DNA from: Annulohypoxylon bovei var. microspora
Lineage: Eukaryota; Ascomycota; Sordariomycetes; Xylariales; Hypoxylaceae
DNA length: 64,000 nt
Reading direction: 5' to 3'
NCBI GenBank assembly: GCA_022836615.1
Contig: MU405212.1
Location: forward strand, 372,001 to 436,000
This document shows positions 31,684 to 43,871 of this stretch, in pieces. Numbering within the stretch: position 1 is the first letter of the stretch; every line of letters begins with the position of its first letter. Made by a program: the position numbers and the translations under genes. The notes below the pieces were generated by a model. That model was given only the letters and a program-made list of their open reading frames with translations, made no database searches and had not been told where the DNA came from.

Positions 31684-34191
31684 TTATTGTATATCCTCTT
31701 CCATAGCCTCATTCTGCGATACCGAGGCTCCCTCTTCTAGGAGAGGCCCGGTAAAGGGAACGGCATTCCGCGGCCACACACGCTTATAGAGACTGACGCC
31801 GACCGCATCTTGCGGGTTAATTCTTCCGTCAAAGTTAGCCTTGAAGTACCCGTGAGTACCAAGCGTCTCTTTGACATAACCGGCTCTACCTCTCTTCGTC
31901 CATAACGGCAGTGCCTTGAACCATTCTACATCCTCTCGGTTGAAGAACATGTACCGGATGGTAACGACTTTCTTGTGAATGTGGTAAGGGTGGCCAGTCA
32001 GGAGGACACGCTTCGCAATGACCCTCGACGTGGAAGGGGCACGAGCGGTGCCCGTTGCTACCAACTGTAGGGGAAGACCATTTCCCCCATCTCCTCCGGT
32101 CGTCCGCTTGAAGAATAACGCAGGTACGGATCCCCAAGTTATGGGGCCTGTGAACGACGCAATGGCGGACTGGCCGGGATGAAGGTACCGGCAGTACTTG
32201 TGGACATCATTCTCGGTGCTGCCGGGAAGAGAAAATAAGGGGTTGATGATAAACCGTCGAGGGCCACATTGAACAATGAGCTCCTCCTTACCCTTGATAG
32301 ACTTTTCGAAGTCTTCCTTGTGGGTGATATCGAAGTTCAGTGATGTCTTTTTATTCTCATGTCGTAAGAGGGAGAAGAGTGTGACTGGTTGCGAAGGGGT
32401 ATATGACTTCTGCAAGTCTCCAGGGACATCTTTAAGGTGAATGTGGACCCTCGTTCCAGGAGCTACTCCGCCAACCAGAGCTTCTCGCAGTGAGCGGTTT
32501 CGAGAAGACTGGTAATCGGAGATCTGTAATAATCGTGACCATTCCTCAGGTTGAAATGGTCGGTCTTCATCCTTATTCCAAGGACTTGTTCGCAAGCTCT
32601 TCAAGCCTCGGTATTTTGCTAGACGTTCCCTGGCAAGAACATTGGGGTGTAATTCGATCTCATCTGGGAATTCCTTGTCATCTTCTGCCTCGTCACGTTT
32701 TCCAGAACGATATGCTTCTAGCTGCGCAGCATCGTCATCTTCGTTCGGCTCAACAAACATCTCCGACTGGGGGTATTCTGACATGGCAGCCTCCGTAGGC
32801 TCCTTATGTGCAATGCCCTCCATACCATCTTCTGGTGCTGCAGGTAGGTTTCCATCTTGGGCGTCCTCCATTTCCTGGTCATCTGCCTCTGATTCGGAAT
32901 CTGAAACATCGTCCAGGAACCAAGCTGCTTGATAGTTTGATGTTCCCTTCGGTAATTTCTTCGGCGCAGTGTACTCTTCCCGCTCTTCCTCGGAGAAATA
33001 GTGATGGTCGTCTAGTAAAACGCCCTTTTGCTTTGTAGGTTCTCCCACATTTCCTTCCATGTCAGCATCATCCATCGTTACTTCTTCTGGGGCCAAATCG
33101 GCAAGATCATCTTGATCCTCGTCGGGGATCTCCAAAACATTCTCGGCTTCTGACTCCTCTGCGACCGCTCCGTCGTCTTTCCGTTTTTTAGTCGGAAGCG
33201 GCGCGGCTGTGATCTTCTCAATTTGAAAGGTTCCCCAGTCTCCAACCTGAACCAAACGATCAGCCTTGAGCCCCTTCCCCCGAACTACACCGGTCAACAC
33301 TGTCGACTCATTTTCAGTGGATGGCCATTGGATTTCATCTACGAGCATCCATGACCGTTGGTCCCTCCAATGGATTCCCTTTGGTGTTGTTGTGCATAGC
33401 GACCTCATGAGATTCGAGCATTCTTGTCTCGAATCGAGGCTGTATATCTTCTCTTGCCCTGGATGGAAATGCGTCATGAATGAAACAAGCGACTTGACAA
33501 CGTCTGGACGGGCCTTCACAGGTTGAATGCTATCCAAGTTCTGTACAACCGTGAATAGTGTTGACATGCCCTGATTCTCGATACTTCGGATGATGAGTTC
33601 GCCTAGAGCGTCGACCTCGACTTCAGAAGATAGTACGAATACAACGAAGTCTGCGATTCTTGCCGCATCCATAGATGCGGTCAGATCCCTCTGAACCGGT
33701 ACATATTGAAGCTTCTGCTTGAATCGATCGACAGATACTCGGGAGCTGATCTCGGTGACCTCGGATTCGATATCGAGGCTAGTGTTGAGACTCTGGATAG
33801 CCGTAGAGACATTGGCATCTGCGCAGAGCGGTACTACAGCAACTATTCTAGGCGCAGCATCTCGCCCGGAGAATACAGAAGTCTCCTTTTGGTGCTCCTT
33901 GTGTTTTGTTAGTTGGCGCTGCTTTGCCTGGTTGCGACGGTCGAATTTGGACATGATCTGTTGATGGGGAGTTTTGCGCTGGCCTTTTTCGTTTGGTATT
34001 TTGCCTTTAAAATCATATGTTAGCCAGCATAAAAGTAAGGAAATGGAGTAAGATGCCTAAAATCCAATTGCTGTGAATTTACCTTTGGCTTGGTCGCGCA
34101 GAGCACCTTTGGTAGCTTTCTTAGACTTGAAAGTCTTGGGCAAGACTTTTGTAGTCGGCCGATGGGAGTGAATTCCCGTCGCTGAAGGCAT
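31684..34191 (-). CDS. TSR1: 40S ribosome maturation factor Tsr1
   Basis: GTPase-like factor, without GTPase activity in yeast, needed for late 40S subunit maturation in nucleolus and cytoplasm. Two exons on the minus strand: 34191-34083 and 34004-31684, giving 809 aa. The 78-nt intron has a GCTAAC branch site. Exon 1 encodes a basic N-terminus (MPSATGIHSHRPTTKVLPKT). Exon 2 starts GKIPNEKGQRKTPHQQ and contains the Bms1/Tsr1-type domain (ADANVSTAIQSLNTSLDIES, AARIADFVVFVLSSEVEVDA), the AARP2CN-like region (HWRDQRSWMLVDEI, LTGVVRGKGLKADRLVQVGD), a long acidic linker and the conserved C-terminal domain (GTRVHIHLKDVPGDL, FFNREDVEWFKALPLWTKRG, HGYFKANFDGRINPQDAVGV). It is divergent from UTP7, with starts 413 bp apart. 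Confidence 0.97.
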
Positions 34192-34604
34192 TTTACTGTC
34201 GCCTCCAGCCTTAAATCTAAATGGTAGAGCCGCCAGGTTGACAATTGCTGCAATTGTTGATTGTTGTAATGTAGATCTACGCCGATGACTCTTGTCGGCC
34301 AGTGTGGACTCAAATTGTTGAAACTTTTGGAGGGGCAGAGGGGCTCGAAATGCGAATCTTTATCGTAATATTTCCAATGTTTTTTTCCTGTGGTTATCGT
34401 TGCTTATCGAAAAATAGGTCCACAGATAAGAATTTCTTATCCGCTTATCGTATCTTTCCTCAGAAATTTTTGGGAAAGTTCAATGCTTCGAGTTTAGCTT
34501 GGCATTCATTGGCCATCCTACAAACTACAAACTCTCAATTTTTATTTTATTTTTTTACACGTCGCGCTTCACTTCCTCACGAATTAAACAATTCGGAGGC
34601 CAAT
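34192..34604. promoter_or_regulatory. bidirectional promoter of TSR1 and UTP7
   Basis: A 413-bp space between two divergent ribosome-biogenesis genes. AAATTTTT at 34464-34471 (AAAAATTT on the other strand) resembles the RRPE element of yeast ribosome-biogenesis promoters. CGATGA at 34283-34288 is a partial match to the PAC element. Several TTATCG copies lie between 34360 and 34460. The functional reading is inference. Confidence 0.45.
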
Positions 34605-36322
34605 ATGGAAGTCGAGACTACACCTGTCGATAAATTGACAAAGAAGTTTGACAATGGCGCCCGTGTCGTCAAACGAACCAGAACAGAACTCATCCCGAAA
34701 GAAGAGCGAGAGAAACGACGGCGTTTGAAGGAGGCGCAAAGAGATTATGGCCGAGGACATAAGGTCAACGTCAGGGGTATTAAGGATAAGAAGTTGCGCA
34801 GCAATCTAAAGTCACTCGAGAACAAATATAAAGAGGCTACGGTGAAGGCGAAAGATGCCGAAATACTTCTCGAGAATACCAGTGGCTTTTTAGAACCCGA
34901 ACACGAATTGGAGCGAACATACCGAGTGCGACAAGACGATATACAGGACGAAGTCTCCACCGAGTCGGCGAAGAAGCGATTCGAACTGAAGCTTGACCAG
35001 CTTGGACCCTACGTTTTCGAGTATTCGCGAACAGGCCGCGAATTATTACTAGGAGGACGTAGAGGCCATGTCGCAATGATGGACTGGCGCGAGGGTAAAC
35101 TGGGATGCGAGCTACAACTCGGAGAAACCGTCCGGGACGTCCAGTGGCTTCACAATAACCAGTTTTTCGCCGTGTCGCAGAAGAAGCACGTCTATATATA
35201 CGATCGCCAAGGAGTCGAAGTGCATTGCTTGAGGAAACACCAAGAAGTAACCCATATGGAATTCTTGCCATATCATTTCCTCTTGGCGACCTTGGTGAGT
35301 AGGGTTGACTGTATTACACATGGCTCGATGATTACTGACTACGATATTAGGGGATGTCTGGCTTTCTCAAGTACCAGGACGTATCTACTGGTCAACTCGT
35401 GACGGAAATACCAACAAAACTTGGAGCTCCAGTCTCTCTCACTCAGAATCCTTACAACGCTGTCTTGCATACTGGTCACCAAAACGGAACTGTCACATTG
35501 TGGTCTCCGAACTCCCCCGAGCCGTTGGTGAAGTTGCTAGCGCACAAAGGGCCTGTCCGGTCTTTGGCTGTTGATAGAGAAGGCAGATACATGGTATCAG
35601 CGGGACAAGATTGTAAGATGGCTGTATGGGATATAAGAATGTTCAAAGAGGTCAATAGCTACTTTACGCGCCAACCAGCCTCATCTATCGCAATATCCGA
35701 TCGAGGGTTGACTGCCGTAGGGTGGGGAACGAAGACGACTATTTGGAAAGGCCTATACTCGAAGCATGCAGCCGAGCAGGAAAAGATCCAAAGTCCATAC
35801 ATGGCTTGGGGCGGTGAAGGCAAGCGCATTGAGCGCGTCCGCTGGTGTCCATTCGAGGACATTCTTGGATTGGGTCATGATGAAGGCTTTTCGTCGATCA
35901 TTGTCCCTGGTGCAGGAGAACCCAACTTTGACGCCCTCGAAATCAATCCATTCGAGACTGCTAAGCAGCGGCAAGAAACCGAGGTCAAGTCGCTGCTGAA
36001 CAAGTTGCAACCTGAGATGATCGCGCTGGATCCTAACTTTATCGGAAATCTGGATCTACGTTCCGATAAGCAGCGCCAAGCGGAGAAAGATCTCGACGCT
36101 AAACCGGTGGATATCGAGACGGAAATCAGAAACAGGGCTCGCGGGAAGAACAGTGCACTACGGAAATACTTGAGAAAGCAGCGAGCTAAGAATATCATCG
36201 ATGATAAGCGGCTCAAGGTCGAAGAACTCTGGAAGGAACAGCTACAGCAACGGGAGCAGAAGAATAAGGAGAAGGAGGTTGAGCTTGGTCCAGCTCTAGC
36301 AAGGTTTGCTAAGAGAGAATAA
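34605..36322 (+). CDS. UTP7: U3 snoRNP protein Utp7 (WDR46)
   Basis: WD40 subunit of the SSU processome, required for early 18S rRNA processing in the nucleolus. Exons 34605-35294 and 35351-36322 give 553 aa; the 56-nt intron is phase 0 between LLATL and GMSGFLKYQDVS. The basic N-terminal part (RVVKRTRTELIPKEEREKRR, GHKVNVRGIKDKKLRSNLKS) precedes the beta-propeller (ETVRDVQWLHNNQFFAVSQ, TGHQNGTVTLWSPNSPEPLV, KGPVRSLAVDREGRYMVSAG). The family-specific BING4 C-terminal domain follows (RWCPFEDILGLGHDEGFSSI, VPGAGEPNFDALEINPFET), and the protein ends in a Lys/Glu-rich coiled tail. An ATG farther upstream is not in use because the frame is only open there by chance. Confidence 0.97.
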
Positions 36323-37141
36323 TCAGAATACAACACGAATTTGGGGACGCCCAATCTGGCTTCAGTTTGTTGCCTTAATGTGCCACCTAATGACTTATTA
36401 GTTGGCGTTTTGTAACTTTGAGGAGCTGGATGAGACGAAGGAGAATATCTACGTGGCTTGATGGTAGAGGAACCTATGTTTATACCCATAGTTGTGATGC
36501 ACTGCTGAGATTCACATGGAATACTCACGTCTGGGCTGTTGGTTCCTGCATCGTATTAGAAGACAACACAATATGGTGTGACTATAAGGCGATTCATTGG
36601 CAAAGGAGTCCTACTTATCTGAATTACGTAGTGACTTGATAATTATGTTTTGATTCGTTTAGGACAACTTAGGTACCTACGTATATCTGGCTTAAAGTCG
36701 TTGAGCTGGCAAACTTGATAATTACATTTACACGAACCTTGAACTAACTGAATTCAACTAATATGTGAAGGTTGTCGGATAGTTGCATTCGTACATGTGC
36801 AATGTCCAGCTGACATCATTTACTTCGTCAAGCTGTCCACCTTTCCCTCCATTGGTGCATGTGACACTGGCAGAGTGGCGCCTGTCACCGTTTATTAGCG
36901 TACTTAACAGCTGTTGAGTTAGGCTGTCCAATCAGATTAATCGCAGCGGTCGAAGGTCAGTTATGAACAGGGGTGTCCTTGCCGCCTCGAATTATCATTT
37001 CTACACCTACACAATTTAATCCCTTTTAACTCTCCTTGCTTTCATGTTTTAAATGATGCTTGGGGATGGCAACTTTTTGTCTTGATTCATAACTTGGAAT
37101 TTGTACATATTTCTGATCGTTCTTTTAATAGTTTTTCGAAC
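36323..37141. other. intergenic between UTP7 and SEY1
   Basis: It holds the UTP7 3' flank and SEY1 promoter and leader. A CTTAGGTACCTACG motif lies at about 36668. No gene seen. Confidence 0.6.
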
Positions 37142-39897
37142 ATGAACGGTCATTTCTCTTCTGTCGGCGACGCGCCGGCCAAAGCCCACTACGGGCATGG
37201 CATCCAAGTTATTGATGAGGATAAGGAGTTCAAGTAAGCTTCCTCGTGTTGCTATAGCTATTTGCCATGTTGTCCTCAACGCTACCGTCGCTAACCTATG
37301 CGCTTCCAGCTCGAATATCAATTCCTACATACACGCAACGGATGTCGCCGATGCTGGATTCAACTATCACCTAATTTCTGTCTTCGGTTCCCAGTCTACG
37401 GGAAAGTCAACTCTGCTCAACAATCTCTTTGGTACGGAATTCAATGTGATGTCTGAGAGTGAACGACGCCAGACAACGAAAGGAATATGGATGTCTAAGA
37501 ATAAGAAGGGGTCTATGGCCGACAACATTCTAGTTATGGACGTAGAAGGTACAGATGGCCGAGAAAGGGGTGAAGATCAAGACTTCGAAAGGAAGAGTGC
37601 ACTATTCGCACTGGCAACTAGTGAAGTGCTCATCGTCAACATCTGGGAGCACCAGGTCGGGTTGTATCAAGGAGCCAACATGGGTTTATTGAAAACCGTT
37701 TTCGAAGTCAATCTCCAACTATTCTTGAAGGATAAGCAGTAAGTTTTAGAGGGCTGGACGGATGTCCCGGAATGAAGGCCAAGCTAATGTTTTGCATCTA
37801 GATCTACTCCCAGATCCCTCCTGTTTTTCGTTATCCGCGATCACATCGGTCACACCCCCCTGTCGAATCTTCGAAATACCCTAATTCAAGATCTCACTAA
37901 GATCTGGTCCTCGATCTCGAAGCCTACCGGTCTCGAAAAATCGCGAATAGAAGACTACTTCGACTTTGCATTCGCTGCGCTACCTCATAAGATCTTACAG
38001 CCAGACAAGTTCGTAAGTGAAGTAAAAAATTTGGGAGGTAGGTTCGTCGCTGGAAACCGGAACTCCAAGACTCAGCTGGAGCACGGCGAACAGGAGCTCG
38101 CGGGTGGCGTTTTCTTACCTGAATATCACCGAAGGATTCCGGCCGACGGTTTCTCTCATTACGCCGAAGGCATCTGGGACCAGATTGTGAACAACAAGGA
38201 TCTTGATTTGCCAACACAACAGGAACTCCTTGCTCAGTTCCGTTGCGACGAGATCTCACGAGAGGTCCTAATAGCCTTCGACGACGCCTTGGGCCCATTA
38301 GAGGAGCAACAGGCGGAGGCTACCCGGAGCGGAAAGCCAATCGTCCTACCAAATCTTGGCAGCACGGGTAGTGCAGCTAGGGAGAAATGTGTCAAGTCCT
38401 TTGAAACGCAAGCTAGCCGTTATCATAAGAAGGTTTACTCTCTCAAACGAACCGACTTGGAGAGCAAGATCGATCAGCGTCTAAAAGCACTATACCAGAT
38501 CCAACTGTCCTCTGCTCACAAGGCTGGCGTAACCACATTTAGCGACGCTGTATCTAGCGCCGTGAAGGCGGGCCAGAAGTCCGGCGGTGCTTACGAGTTT
38601 GCTGATATTGTGGACACTGAGAAAACCAAATCTCTGGAGATATTCAGGAAGGAGGTGCAGGGTCTAGCAATTGAGGGGGTGATGTGGACCAACTTCAGAC
38701 CCCAGTACGTGCTCTTCGAGAAGGAACTCGACCAGGCCAGTGCCCGCTTGCGAAAAGAAGAGATGCGAAGATTGGCAACTCGAGTCGAACGTTGGGTCAA
38801 ATCTCGTCTGGGTGACTCGGTCGGACTCGAGTTCAATAAGCTAGGATCGGGACGGGGAGGATCTGGAGCCCCCGAGACTGGCGAAAAGCCAGCCACCGAG
38901 AAAGACCTCTGGGATCGTATCTGGAGTCTCTTTACAGCCGTCGTCAAGGAAGCCGAGAGCCGTTTCACAGAAAGAGCTAAGAGCTTTGAGGCAAGCGAAG
39001 AAGAGGTGCAGGTCGGATTATGGCGCCTGCGAAGGAAGAGCTGGGTAGCCCTTCGAGAGAAGATCGAGGAGGAAGTGATGGAGGGCAACATTCTCCTCAA
39101 GCTCCGAGAAAACTTCGAGGACAAGTTCCGCTACGACGAAGCAGGTGTTCCGCGAATATGGCGACCTGCTGATGATATCGAGGGCATCTACACGCGCGCT
39201 CGAGAATCGACGCTAACCCTTATCCCGCTACTTTCGAAGTTCAAGCTTCTCACAACTTCTTCTTCGCCTGACCTACTGGAGTTCATTGGGCAGCAACCTT
39301 CTGGTGTAGAACCTGAAGATGAGGACGACCTCGCACCTATCGGTGGTATCGACGAGGAAGATGGAAAGAGCTTCGAGGAAGAGATGACCGTATTGAGCGA
39401 AGTCAAGCGTCAAGATCTGGTAGTCAGGTTCAAGAAGACTTCCGATGGTGTGTATGTGGAGGCCAAGCGAAGTGCCATTGGCGGAATTACGCAAGTGCCT
39501 CTGTATTTTTACGGATTACTATTGGTGTTAGGGTGGAACGAAATTCTGGCTGGTAAGTTCCCATCGCACAATGCAACCACAAGTATCGATATACTAACTT
39601 TTGATAGTCCTGCGCAACCCTATTCTGTTCATGCTTCTCATTGTCGTAGCCGGCGGGCTCTACATTTCGTATAGCCTCAACCTCCTAGGCCCCATGATGC
39701 AGATGAGCAGTGCGGCGTGGAACCAAGCAATCGACATCGGCAAGGAGCGCCTTCGAGATTTCCTCCAGAACAACGAGACCGCGAGGCAAGCGATCGGAGT
39801 GCGAGGCCGAGATAGCGACTCGATCAGCATGGACACCCTAGACAGCAGGGGAAAGAGGCAGTCGCAGGAGGCGGCAGGCGATGACGATGATTTTTAA
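37142..39897 (+). CDS. SEY1: ER membrane fusion GTPase Sey1 (atlastin-like)
   Basis: Dynamin-like GTPase that drives homotypic ER fusion and keeps the tubular ER network. Four exons (37142-37233, 37310-37738, 37802-39552, 39608-39897) give 853 aa, the usual length for the family. The G1 P-loop is GSQSTGKS at residues 57-64; G3 is DVEGTDGRERGEDQD; a further family segment is FFVIRDHIGHTP. A long helical bundle follows. The C-terminus has two close hydrophobic membrane segments (ITQVPLYFYGLLLVLGWNEI and ILFMLLIVVAGGLYISYSL) forming the hairpin anchor, then a cytosolic tail with an amphipathic helix and acidic end. All introns restore phase exactly. It is convergent with RNH201, with 172 bp between the stop codons. 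Confidence 0.97.
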
Positions 39898-40069
39898 TGG
39901 GGTTGTATGGCATTCATAAAAAAACAAGGACTAGGATATAGTAGTAAAGATACATTCCCATCGGACAATTCCCTAATGCAATAGATACTTATTCATAATA
40001 ATTGTCCTTTCCAGACGCCGTGATCCATGCTGATGCGATAATACCTTTCCAATATTCTAGATTTCTAAA

Positions 40070-41131
40070 TTAGAAAGCTTCTAGACCCGCGGGTGTCCCA
40101 AACCAGGTCCCCAACTCATCCGCATCTTTCTCCTTATCAGAGAAGAAATCGGTAAGTTTACTGTTCTCATCGTCATCGTCTACCGGCCACTCGACCTTAA
40201 CACCACCCTTCGACTCCAACATATCCTTCGCCGTCCCCCAGCTAAAGCGGCACTCGGGGCCCCAGCCGAACACGGGGTGCATGTTGCGCCGCAGCCACGT
40301 GACGCAGCGCGCATCGGACGGGTAACCCGAACCCCAGCTCAGCTCTTCGGCCTCGTCCTCGTCGGCGGCGCTGTTGCCCCTCGCCGCCAGGCCGGCGGCC
40401 GCGCGCGCCTCGTACAGCACCTCGAGCGCGGCGTCGCGCGTCACCTTGGCGCACACGCTGGCCGCGCTCACGCACGGGTACAGGCTGTCGGCCTTCTTCG
40501 CCACCGTGATCCGCGCGTTCGGGAACACGCGCGACAGCTTTGCCTGGTAGGTTATCGGCGGCCCCACCGTGTCCACGTAGATCTCCCGCACGTTGACTCC
40601 TTGGTCGAACACCCCCTGGATCAGCGTGATCGTCGCGTCCAGCGCTTGCGCGTTGAGGTTGTACGGCGCTGCGGTCGCGGGGCGTAGCATGTTGGAGCCG
40701 ATGTCCCGCGCGGAGAGGCACGAGACGGCCCACCCGCAGGTCGTGTGCAGGTCCGTGGTGGGCGTGCAGAGCGTTTGCATGAGTGATGAGCGGACGCCGG
40801 GCGTGAGGACTTTGGAGTCGTCGAAGTGGTGCGTTTGCTTTAGGAGGGGGTCGGATTGCTCGAGGGGCAGGTAGAAGACCCCGTATACCATGGGCCCGAG
40901 GACCGGGCCGCGGCCGGCTTCGTCGACGCCGAGGACGCAGGGGGTGCCGGCTTGGGATTGGGATGGGTCGGACGAGGTGTCTTGGGGGAGGAGAGAGGGT
41001 GGCACGGGGCAGAAGTGCGTGTATGTTTCGCCGGCGAGGGTGGCGGGCTTGTGGATGGAGGGCGGCACGAAGACGTCGGTTGCTGGGGTTTCGAGAGCTA
41101 CGGCGCCCTCGTCCATTTGTGTATCTTCCAT
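40070..41131 (-). CDS. RNH201: ribonuclease H2 catalytic subunit A
   Basis: Removes ribonucleotides misincorporated into DNA and RNA from RNA-DNA hybrids in the nucleus. Single exon, 353 aa from the ATG at 41131; the frame is open upstream but lacks an ATG. The catalytic DEAGRG motif has Asp70 and Glu71 (context GVDEAGRGPVLGPMVYG). Further signature blocks are HFDDSKVLTPGVRSSLM, VREIYVDTVGPPITYQ, RITVAKKADSLYPCVSAASV and CAKVTRDAALEV. The C-terminal part has GSGYPSDARCVTWLRRNMHP and VFGWGPECRFSWGTAK, typical of eukaryotic RNase H2A. The central part (about 40260-40700) is far more GC-rich than either end. It is divergent from MIF2. Confidence 0.97.
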   Translation of the reverse strand: MEDTQMDEGAVALETPATDVFVPPSIHKPATLAGETYTHFCPVPPSLLPQDTSSDPSQSQAGTPCVLGVDEAGRGPVLGPMVYGVFYLPLEQSDPLLKQTHHFDDSKVLTPGVRSSLMQTLCTPTTDLHTTCGWAVSCLSARDIGSNMLRPATAAPYNLNAQALDATITLIQGVFDQGVNVREIYVDTVGPPITYQAKLSRVFPNARITVAKKADSLYPCVSAASVCAKVTRDAALEVLYEARAAAGLAARGNSAADEDEAEELSWGSGYPSDARCVTWLRRNMHPVFGWGPECRFSWGTAKDMLESKGGVKVEWPVDDDDENSKLTDFFSDKEKDADELGTWFGTPAGLEAF

Positions 41132-41656
41132 CTTGCTGGAGGAATTAGGCGTATGAGCAGTTTTCTTTCTTAGTTGAAGCCTCAATTATGGGGATAGAAG
41201 TTTGTTCAGGTATTCTATACACTGATACCTTACTATAAAAATAATTGTCAAGGCAAGAAGGTCGAAAATCCAAGTCGAAGCTGCTTCTGGTAGACGCGTG
41301 CGTCCCTGCCAAGCGCGTTCTAGTTCATACATAAGTACCTAAGTACCTTAATTCCCGGACATGTCAGCCAATGATAAAGAGCAAACAAGAGATCCGCCCC
41401 ATAAAAGTTACTCGGGACGTGCAGTCAATCATTGGTACACACTGGGAAGGCACAAGTGATCGAGAAAGTAAACATCAACGTTGTTCCCCGCCCAGATTTC
41501 TTATTTTCCCTTTTTACTTTCGCGTTTCCAGATTCAATTTCAGATGCGCCCCTCATCGCCCTATACAGTCGTTTCCATCTTATCAAATTGTCACTCGAGC
41601 AAATTGGTAAATTGAATTATCCGAGAATCGCACCGCCACCGCTAGTAGCCGTCGCT
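41132..41656. other. shared upstream region of RNH201 and MIF2
   Basis: 525 bp between divergent starts. It contains the repeated motif AAGTACCTAAGTACCTTAA near 41333-41351. No gene seen. Confidence 0.6.
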
Positions 41657-43871
41657 ATGCCGCCGAAGCAACAGTCGCAGCGGCGCACCACGCAGTCGCA
41701 AAACGAGGCGGTCTACGCTTTGGGAAAACAGGGAAGGTATTTGTTATACTGCGCTTGGCTGAGTTGGATCGAGACTGATGTATGGATGGTAGAAAAACGG
41801 GTCTTACATTAGAAGAACGCGAACGCGACGAACACGGCTTCGAAAATGTCGATGCTCTCTTTTCGTCACCCGAGAAAGACGTTAACAATGCTGCTGCCAA
41901 TGGAGCCAATAGACAGGGGCATGCCGAGTCGGATGAGGAGCAAACTATGGAAATTGACGATGGTACGCTGCACACGATACAACACTTGGCTCTATCTATG
42001 TTCTTATCCGCTGATATCCTATAGCGTCTCAAATGGGACCAGCTACTATTATGAAGCAGCGTCAGAATCGACCCTCGCTACCGCGCGCCCGATCTCCTTT
42101 GAAGACACATCTCAAATCTCCAGCACGCCAAAATCCGCACCTCGGACCTACTTCTTCGCCCGCTCGCGGTTCTATTGTCACCGCACCCGAACGTGGCTCT
42201 CCGAAGGCGGTCAACCGAAGGCTCGACTTCTCTCATGGTTCTTCCCAGAGTAGGTTGAAGGCTCCGGTAAATGGAACTTCGAAAGTGAACGGCGCGAAGG
42301 CTCGGGCCGGAAAGCTTGCCAATGGTCATGCTCGGGCTCAGGATTCTGATGAAGACGAAGACGAAGAAGATGATGCTATTCTGCGAGGCAAACGAAAGCA
42401 ACCTCAGGAGGAAGAGTATGAAGAGGATGATCAAGAGGAAGAGGATATGCAAGTTATTGATGCCGGCGACGACGATATGGATCAAGTGGAAGAGGAAGAA
42501 GAGGAACGAGACGATTCTCCCATAGAACCCGAACCTGAGCCCGAGCCCGAGGAAGATTCAGAAGAGCAAATTCAGGAGGCGGAACCTACTCCACCGATCA
42601 AGAAGCGCAGAGGACGAAAGCCAAAGTCACCTGTCGTGCAGGAGGAAGAGGGAGAACCTTCGACAGTGTCCGCGCAAAGCGAAGGGGCTGAAGGCGAACC
42701 TGTTAAGAAGAAGCAACGAGGACGACCCGCGAAGGCAGCCCAGGCTAAGCCACCTCCCGAACCTACGAAGCAGCCCACGAAACGAAGAAGGTCTGAACGA
42801 AATTCAGGGAGTAGCACTGTCGAGGAGCAAGCAGAAGAAGAACAGGAGGACGTTGCGGAAGAAAGGGAGACAAAGCGCCAACGAAGCGACAAGAAAGAGG
42901 ATAAGGCTGCTTCGTCGAAACCACCCGCAACAAAGGAGAAAGGAAAACCCGGTCGGAAGAGAAAGTCATCTGGAATTGGAGTCGACCAGCCCGTCGTCCA
43001 GCGCGGGCCTCCTCTCCCCAAAGGCCGCGGACTTGTCACATTACATCGGGAAGAGGAAGATACCATGCGTACCACACGATCAGGCCGACACTCCTATCGT
43101 CCCATACAGTTTTGGAAGGGCGAACACCTCGTTTACGACGACGGCAGCAATGATGTCTTCGAAGACAAGAAGCAACGTTTCGTGATACCAACCGTGTCGG
43201 GCGTCATACGCCAAACCGAAAGTTATATCGAACCGAAAAAACGCCGTGCCGGACGCCCTTCCAAGGGCGGCGCCAAGAGGGGCCGCCGGCCATCCGCGAT
43301 CGAGGAAGAGGTGGAGCGCGACGACTGGGAGTTCGACCCCGGCCGCGTCACGGGCGAGTGCATATTCTGGCGGCCGGACCAAGAAAGCCAGCCGGACGAC
43401 GGGGAGCTCGAGGTGGCCGAGGAGGAGCTCGCGATATCGGAGGCGGCGGTGCAGCTCAAGGACATCAAGGACGCGACGTTCCGGTTTGCTAAGACGCTGA
43501 CGATGCCGTTCTTCGGGTCGGGCATCGTGGACATGCCGCCCGGGTCGGAGAAGCGCACGAAGAACTCGAGGAAGATGCAGATGGTGTTCTTCGTGCACGC
43601 CGGCACCGTCGAGGTCACGGTCGCGCAGACGGAGTTCCGCATCGGGAAGGGCGGCATGTGGTTCGTTCCTAGAGGTATGTTGTTGATTCTCTCTGCTTTG
43701 GTTTAAAGTCTTTTCGTTCTGAGAGGAAATGGAAATGCTAACCGTTTTTTTTTCTTCTTAGGAAACCACTATAGTATAACAAACAACAGCGAGAAGTCGG
43801 CGCGCATCTTCTTCGCGCAGGGCTGCGAGATGATGGCACTGCCGGAGGACCTCGAAGGGACGCAAGAATAG
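41657..43871 (+). CDS. MIF2: centromere protein CENP-C homologue (Mif2)
   Basis: Inner kinetochore protein that binds CENP-A nucleosomes and links them to the rest of the kinetochore. Four exons (41657-41736, 41793-41962, 42025-43674, 43762-43871) give 669 aa. The N-terminus carries the Mif2-type block (ALGKQGRKTGLTLEERERDE). A long acidic, disordered middle contains several AT-hook-like motifs (KKRRGRKPKS, KKQRGRPAKA, AGRPSKGGAKRGRRPS). The CENP-C signature is RTTRSGRHSYRPIQFWKGE (about 43070-43126). The C-terminal cupin dimerisation domain (MQMVFFVHAGTVEVTVAQTE, GKGGMWFVPRG joined to NHYSITNNSEKSARIFFAQG) is split by the last intron. GC content rises sharply from about 43240 onward. Confidence 0.97.

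Noticed and set aside
42078..43657. Minus-strand frames opposite MIF2
   Set aside because: They are Ser/Phe-rich complements of the acidic and basic repeats of MIF2.
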